A DNA stretch of 64,000 nucleotides from Niallia sp. Man26. Its GTDB lineage: Bacteria; Bacillota; Bacilli; Bacillales; Cytobacillaceae. Below are positions 59,615-64,000 of this stretch, piece by piece. The position numbers were made by a program, and so were the translations under genes. The notes beneath the pieces were generated by a model. The model was not told the DNA's origin, ran no database searches, and saw only the letters and a list, made by a program, of their open reading frames with translations. The stretch spans positions 1,054,001 to 1,118,000 of the forward strand of contig NZ_CP095744.1 of assembly GCF_022049065.2 (NCBI RefSeq), in the 5' to 3' direction. Position 1 is the first letter of the stretch. The number at the start of each line of letters is the position of its first letter.

Positions 59615-59944
59615 ATGAACGCTCAGTTTAAAAAAGGTGTACTTGATTTAATAGTCTTGTTAATAATAGATAAAGAGGATGAATACGGGTATTCACTAGT
59701 AAAAAAAATATCTACTAAAATAATCATTTCTGAAGGTACTGTTTATCCGATATTAAGAAGATTAGTTAGAGAAAAAAACCTAACCATATATAATAAGGAG
59801 TCTAAAGAAGGGCCATTTAGAAAATATTATAGTATTACAAAGGATGGGATTAATAAACTAGAAACATTGAAATATGAATGGAATGAATTTTTTCTAATAA
59901 TTAACTGCTTTATTGAAGAGAATGATAAATATAAACAAGATTAA
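59615..59944 (+). CDS. PadR-family transcriptional regulator
   Basis: 109 residues: a winged helix (GVLDLIVLLIIDKEDEYGYS, LVKKISTKIIISEGTVYPIL, RRLVREKNLTIYNKESKEGP, RKYYSITKDGINKLE) of the PadR s1/s2 type, with a short C-terminal dimerisation helix. It is a repressor of the class that senses small molecules or antimicrobial stress. ATG 59615. It is monocistronic; no target gene is adjacent, but an operator-like site lies both upstream and downstream of it. Confidence 0.9.
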   Translation: MNAQFKKGVLDLIVLLIIDKEDEYGYSLVKKISTKIIISEGTVYPILRRLVREKNLTIYNKESKEGPFRKYYSITKDGINKLETLKYEWNEFFLIINCFIEENDKYKQD

Positions 59945-60012
59945 TTTTTTTAGAGTATATGAATGAAAATGAAAAAACAAAGAGTAGATATGTGAAATTT
60001 TAAAGGATTAAC

Positions 60013-60024
60013 ACTGTATATACT
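60013..60024. promoter_or_regulatory. Operator-like site downstream of the PadR gene
   Basis: ACTGTATATACT is the exact reverse complement of the site at 59550-59561. It lies in the 665-base gap (59945-60609) before a secreted-protein gene. Together with the terminator at 60077 it is all I can support in that gap. Confidence 0.4.
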
Positions 60025-60076
60025 ATATTATGCTTGGAAATAATGTTGGTTTTAAAAGTGTATTAAGTAATGTGTA

Positions 60077-60116
60077 GGCATGGAACCGGTAATGTACCGA
60101 GCTATGCCTTTTTTTA
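60077..60116 (+). terminator. Terminator in the 59945-60609 gap
   Basis: AGGCAT pairs with ATGCCT around an inner CGGTA/TACCG stem, followed by TTTTTTT. Confidence 0.75.
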
Positions 60117-60609
60117 TTATAATCCTATTTATGTTAAGTAATTTCTATTACCCCATAGAGAGTACTATGCTTTAAACCATAATATACATAAGATACTACT
60201 TTATAAACAAAATATTGAACCTCCATTATTTCGATAGTATTTTGAGAATATACCAATTAAAAGGAATAGGAATTGAACACAGCTTTTAATAAGGAAACTA
60301 AGGAAAATAAACAAATGGATCAAAGTTAATTCAAAATATGTATAAGTATTACTTCATTAATAAAGGGTTAGAACTATCCCTTCGTTAGTTGCTGAGTAAT
60401 GTTCCTTTAATTGGTATAAGCAATGTGTGTTCATGAAGTACCTTAGTAACTTATTGAGATTGGTGAAGGGGGAATGTGATTTTACTGCGATAAATGGTTC
60501 AAGCAATTAATTAACTATATCTTAAGAGAAATAGTAAAACGATAGCTTTAATTATTCACCATTTGTATCATGCAGAAAGAACTAATACGTTATAAAGGAG
60601 AGGAAAACA

Positions 60610-61101
60610 ATGAATAAAAAAAGAAATCTGTTAAATAAATTTGGTGCGGTTGCTTTATCGGCAGGTATTCTAACGGGCGGATTTTTACCAGTTGTAGGAC
60701 ATGCAGCTGAACCAGAAGTGACAGCTGAATCAAGAATAATAGAAAAAGATATTGTATTAAGTGATGAATCTACAGTTATTTTTAGTGATAATGTAAGTAG
60801 AGCCACAGTAACAATTAAAGGAAACTTAACAGGTTCCAAGCCACCTCTTTTAAAGCCTCGTGCAACAGCAAAAACTAGTACAAGTCAAAATGTGTATTCA
60901 ATTAGAGCAAAAGTAGATAGTAATAATAATGGAACTAGTACTTCTTCATCTGGATGGAAAACGTTAAACAATACTTCTATAGCAAATAGTGGGCAACTAA
61001 TAGCTAATACTACTAAAGCAAAATTTACTGGATATCATCAAATGAAAATTACTAGTTCTTCAAGCTGGTTTTCTACTGCTAATACTAGTTTAACTTATTG
61101 A
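60610..61101 (+). CDS. Secreted hypothetical protein, Ser/Thr/Asn-rich
   Basis: 163 residues with a classical signal peptide (FGAVALSAGILTGGFLPVVG, likely cut after HAA). The acidic mid part (about 35-80) could be a propeptide, followed by a Ser/Thr/Asn-rich C-terminal domain (NSNNNGTSTSSSGWKTLNNT-like composition, ending TANTSLTY). ATG 60610 follows AAAGGAGAGG. The next gene starts 13 bases downstream. I do not recognise the family. The layout (secreted protein plus membrane-anchored partner) would fit an antibacterial peptide with an accessory or immunity gene, without proof. Confidence 0.6.
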   Translation: MNKKRNLLNKFGAVALSAGILTGGFLPVVGHAAEPEVTAESRIIEKDIVLSDESTVIFSDNVSRATVTIKGNLTGSKPPLLKPRATAKTSTSQNVYSIRAKVDSNNNGTSTSSSGWKTLNNTSIANSGQLIANTTKAKFTGYHQMKITSSSSWFSTANTSLTY

Positions 61102-61114
61102 GCTAGTCGTTAAA

Positions 61115-62134
61115 ATGATGGAGAAATTTTCAAAAGGGAAGAAAATAGTTTTTTGTTTGCTAGTAATTACTATTTTCTTCTTTTCTTCTTATTATATTAA
61201 TAAACAAAGTATAAAGCCCACTGAGCAATCTTCTGAAATGATTTCTGATACACCGCAAGACGTTTTAGATTTAGGGAAAGGTTATTCTCTTGGAGTTGAT
61301 ATTCCTATGAACAGTAATGCCAATCAAAGTATAGATAATGTTAATGGAAGAATTTTAATGGATACACCACAAGATATTTTAGCAGTTTCGTTTTCAAATA
61401 ACTTAAGAGACGAACCATTTATCCTTAAAATTTTCTATGATTATGAAGAAATTAAATTTAAACCTTTGGATGAAAATAAGTTTGATTCATCATATATATT
61501 TGAATTAGAGACCGGAAATACCATTACATTACCCTTTGAGTTAAATGGAGATATATTAAAAGATAATAAATCACATAAACTTACAGTTGGTATATATGCT
61601 TCTCCAAATGAACATACTAAAATCCAAAAATTAATGACAAATTTTTTCGGGATGACTTTAGATTATGAAATTTTTTATGAAGATAATGGAACAATATCTT
61701 TAAAAAATCAAGATTCGACAATAAGTAAAACAGTTGATGATGTATCTTTTGAAGGGTTAGTAATTAATAATAATATTGGAAATATGGACGAAGCTTTATT
61801 CCCACCATATTCAATAAAGGTAAAAAAAGAAGAGAGAATAGAACTAGCATATTTTGCAAATTTAACTCAATCTATACCTGAGGAAGTAGAAAATTATTTG
61901 ATTTTATCTATGCTGGATTGGAAACAAATTAAAATGAATGGCCACTCCTATTTATTATTAGATAAAAATTCTATAAATCCAGAATATGGGACATATTATA
62001 TCACTGCACCAGATAAAGCAGGGTTATATGAATTTGTTGCCTTTATAATACCTAATCCAGAAAATAGAAAAAATGAAGATAATTATTTTCCGATCGAAAC
62101 CGCATATAAATTCACTATAGAAGTTGTTGATTGA
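61115..62134 (+). CDS. Membrane-anchored extracytoplasmic protein
   Basis: 339 residues with one N-terminal membrane segment (KIVFCLLVITIFFFSSYYIN) and a large predicted extracellular part of beta-rich domains (VLDLGKGYSLGVDIPMNSNA, ILAVSFSNNLRDEPFILKIF). It starts with ATG 61115, 13 bases after the upstream stop and without a good ribosome site, so translation is probably coupled to the preceding gene. The family is not recognised. It may help process, retain or neutralise the secreted upstream product. Confidence 0.6.
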   Translation: MMEKFSKGKKIVFCLLVITIFFFSSYYINKQSIKPTEQSSEMISDTPQDVLDLGKGYSLGVDIPMNSNANQSIDNVNGRILMDTPQDILAVSFSNNLRDEPFILKIFYDYEEIKFKPLDENKFDSSYIFELETGNTITLPFELNGDILKDNKSHKLTVGIYASPNEHTKIQKLMTNFFGMTLDYEIFYEDNGTISLKNQDSTISKTVDDVSFEGLVINNNIGNMDEALFPPYSIKVKKEERIELAYFANLTQSIPEEVENYLILSMLDWKQIKMNGHSYLLLDKNSINPEYGTYYITAPDKAGLYEFVAFIIPNPENRKNEDNYFPIETAYKFTIEVVD

Positions 62135-62171
62135 TTGGTTACTATCTGGATTACTTTTTTCTAAAAATGGC

Positions 62172-62204
62172 AGCATTAATCTAATAGGATTAATGCTCTT
62201 TTTT
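62172..62204 (+). terminator. Terminator of the secreted/membrane pair, with a repeat-like core
   Basis: AGCATTAATC and GATTAATGCT form a 10-bp stem followed by CTTTTTT. The left arm begins as GGCAGCATTAATC, echoing the GGCAG repeat core of the first 20 kb. Confidence 0.8.
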
Positions 62205-62409
62205 ATTTAACCTCTGTTGAGCCAAACGAGAATGTTAGTTAAGTAAAAAACGGAAAGGGATTGTTAGAAAAGGCCTTTGGTTGTTGTTATTGTTAGTTTT
62301 GTTCTTTTCTTAAATTTGCACATATATCTATAAAAATGTACGATACAAGATGTAGGTTTACCGATTAATATCAATGAGTATCCATTGTTCCAAATAAATA
62401 GATAAAGAG

Positions 62410-63279
62410 ATGATTAGCATGAGTATTATATTGGCATTATTAGCAGCAGTATTTGCTGCATTAACGGGGATTCTAGCAAAGATAGGAATAAAAAATGTAA
62501 ATTCTAATTTGGCTACAGCGATTAGAACTATTGTTGTATTAATCATGTCTTTCTTAATGGTTGTGGTTACTAATAACTTAGATAATATTTTTCTAATTAA
62601 TTGGAAGGACTTTATCTTTATTGTACTATCTGGAATAACAACTGGACTATCATGGCTTTGTTATTTTAAAGCAATACAAATAGGGGATGTTTCAAAAGTA
62701 GTGCCTATAGATAAATCTAGTGTAGTAATGACAATACTCCTTTCATTTATTATTTTAGGTGAGCCTGTTACAACAATGGTTGTTATCGGTAATACTCTGA
62801 TTACAATAGGTACATTTATATTAATAGGAAGACTCAAAAAAAATTCAAATACGTCCTATTCCAACTCATACATATTATTATCTTTCCTATCAGCAATCTT
62901 TGCCGCACTAACAGCGATTCTCGCGAAGATTGGTATAGAAGATGTAGATTCAAATACAGCTACTTTCATACGTACCATCGTAATTATTATTTTTGCTTGG
63001 GGGATTGTATTCTTTCAACGTACACATACTCAAATGAAAACCATAACTAGAAAAAGCTATATATTCTTAATCTTATCTGGTATGGCAACAGGGCTGTCAT
63101 GGTTATGTTTTTTTGCAGCTATTTCCATCGGGAAAGTGTCTATAGTCACACCAATAGATAAATTTAGTGTGGTGATTACGATGATTTTAAGTATCATTAT
63201 ATTAAAAGAGAAGCCGACGAAGAATACCATATTCGGATGTTTTATTATCACAATAGGAACTATTTTTCTTTTATTCTGA
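62410..63279 (+). CDS. EamA-family (DMT) transporter
   Basis: 289 residues with ten membrane segments in two EamA halves that repeat each other: LAAVFAALTGILAKIGIKNV near the N-terminus and LSAIFAALTAILAKIGIEDV in the middle, each ending in a VVPIDKSSV or VTPIDKFSV type block. It is a drug/metabolite transporter, substrate unknown. The frame starts at ATG 62410; ATG 62419 is an alternative. Confidence 0.9.
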   Translation: MISMSIILALLAAVFAALTGILAKIGIKNVNSNLATAIRTIVVLIMSFLMVVVTNNLDNIFLINWKDFIFIVLSGITTGLSWLCYFKAIQIGDVSKVVPIDKSSVVMTILLSFIILGEPVTTMVVIGNTLITIGTFILIGRLKKNSNTSYSNSYILLSFLSAIFAALTAILAKIGIEDVDSNTATFIRTIVIIIFAWGIVFFQRTHTQMKTITRKSYIFLILSGMATGLSWLCFFAAISIGKVSIVTPIDKFSVVITMILSIIILKEKPTKNTIFGCFIITIGTIFLLF

Positions 63280-63301
63280 GTTTATTTCATAATTGTTATG
63301 T

Positions 63302-63327
63302 CCCTTCATTTAAGGAAGGGTTTTTTT
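63302..63327 (+). terminator. Terminator of the EamA gene
   Basis: CCCTTC and GAAGGG with ATTTAAG loop, followed by TTTTTTT. Confidence 0.8.
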
Positions 63328-63550
63328 ATGTCTAATAATGTTTTAATGGCTTCTAACTTAATTGAATTAAGTGTTTCTAACTAACATTTATCTTATAGGT
63401 GTAAGAATTAACAATCGTCAGTCATCCCTTATATAAAATAGCTGCTTCTTTCTTATAAGCAACGACCATGTACTTGCTTTAAAGTAAACTTCAAACTGTA
63501 TAATTACTTTCCAAGTGCTTTAAATATTTTGGAAAGTAGGCTTGATACAA

Positions 63551-64000
63551 ATGAGAAATTATCCAATTTCTATATTTATCTTAGCAATAGGAGCATTTGC
63601 TATTGGTATGACTGAATTTGTGTTAATGGGTATTTTGCCTGATGTTGCACAGGACTTAAATATACCCATCTCTAAAGCGGGGCACTTTGTTTCTGTTTAT
63701 GCCCTAGGAGTTGCTATAGGTGGTCCAATTATGACCTTGCTTACATTAAAAATGCCTCGAAAGAAATTAATTCTCTTATTGATTCTTTTTTCTATAATTG
63801 GAAACCTTGGCTCGACATTTGCGCCTAATTATGAATCTTTAATTTTATTTCGTATCATCGCTTCGCTTACACATGGAACCTATATGGGTGCTTGTGCACT
63901 ATTAGCAACTAATTTAGTTTCAAAAGAACGATCCGGACGTGCAGTTAGTTTTATTTTTGCAGGCCTTTTAAGTTCAAACGTTTTAGGAGTCCCAATAGGG
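63551..64000 (+). CDS. MFS transporter, N-terminal part (AraJ/YdhP-type, cut by window end)
   Basis: 150 residues are visible and the frame is open at the window end. The N-terminus (IGAFAIGMTEFVLMGILPDV) and the following HFVSVYALGVAIGGPIMTLL are characteristic of the AraJ/YdhP group of 12-segment proton-driven exporters. ATG 63551 has a weak ribosome site (GGAAAGTAGG is distant). The substrate is unknown. Confidence 0.88.
   Translation, partial: MRNYPISIFILAIGAFAIGMTEFVLMGILPDVAQDLNIPISKAGHFVSVYALGVAIGGPIMTLLTLKMPRKKLILLLILFSIIGNLGSTFAPNYESLILFRIIASLTHGTYMGACALLATNLVSKERSGRAVSFIFAGLLSSNVLGVPIG

Overview
The window is low-GC, AT-rich DNA with Bacillus-type ribosome binding sites (AGGAGG), many TTG/GTG starts and U-tract terminators. 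Gene content points to the family Bacillaceae: an lpl/yte-like ABC locus, a YesL-family protein, a gan-like beta-galactoside operon, a Crh-like HPr, and SMI1/KNR4 and CBO0543-type proteins. I cannot name the species. No tRNA, rRNA, CRISPR array or phage structural module was seen.

Region 1 (1-20.8 kb) is an accessory region. Mostly single, unrelated small genes on the + strand (GNAT acetyltransferases, three SMI1/KNR4 proteins, a HEAT-repeat protein, a P-loop kinase, small membrane proteins, a cupin, a broken kanamycin-nucleotidyltransferase-like gene, a GrpB protein) are each followed by a terminator and then, in most gaps, by a dispersed repeat built on GGCAG cores. A complete tyrosine recombinase lies in the middle of this array. 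Three copies of one IS110-family element (two of them apparently identical) are inserted at exactly the same position inside the repeats, after GGCAG. Their 3' non-coding end folds into a probable bridge (seek) RNA. Its loop carries the left target sequence, and the one base that differs between insertion sites also differs in the RNA. One IS3-family element with an AAAAAAG frameshift site closes the region.

Region 2 (20.8-26.7 kb) has a hypothetical protein, a secreted protein, a LysR regulator divergent from an Old-Yellow-Enzyme-type oxidoreductase with a palindromic operator between them, and a FrnE-like DsbA-family protein.

Region 3 (25.8-50.2 kb) is carbohydrate-related. AraC regulator, lipoprotein, GH88, two LplB/LplC-type permeases and a YesL protein form one uptake and degradation locus for uronate-containing oligosaccharides. 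After assorted genes (HPP protein, HAD phosphatase, AraC, MATE, sugar-type O-acetyltransferase, GntR) comes a Crh-like protein in which the HPr Ser46 position is Asp, then a secreted PA14-containing GH3 beta-glucosidase. An AraC regulator then precedes a ganSPQA-like beta-galactoside operon. Neither sugar ABC system encodes its own ATPase, so a shared MsmX-type ATPase elsewhere is expected.

Region 4 (50.2-64 kb) holds two decayed copies of a secreted protein plus small membrane protein pair with a conserved leader, a MerR regulator with a divergent MFS pump and a 19-bp-spacer promoter, a Gfo/Idh-ThuA-Gfo/Idh operon with its AraC regulator, a PadR regulator with paired operator-like sites, an unrecognised secreted protein and membrane-anchored protein pair, an EamA transporter and a truncated MFS transporter. 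The most unusual features are the repeat-delimited cassette-like array with its recombinase, the site-specific IS110 insertions with a readable guide RNA, and the Crh variant.
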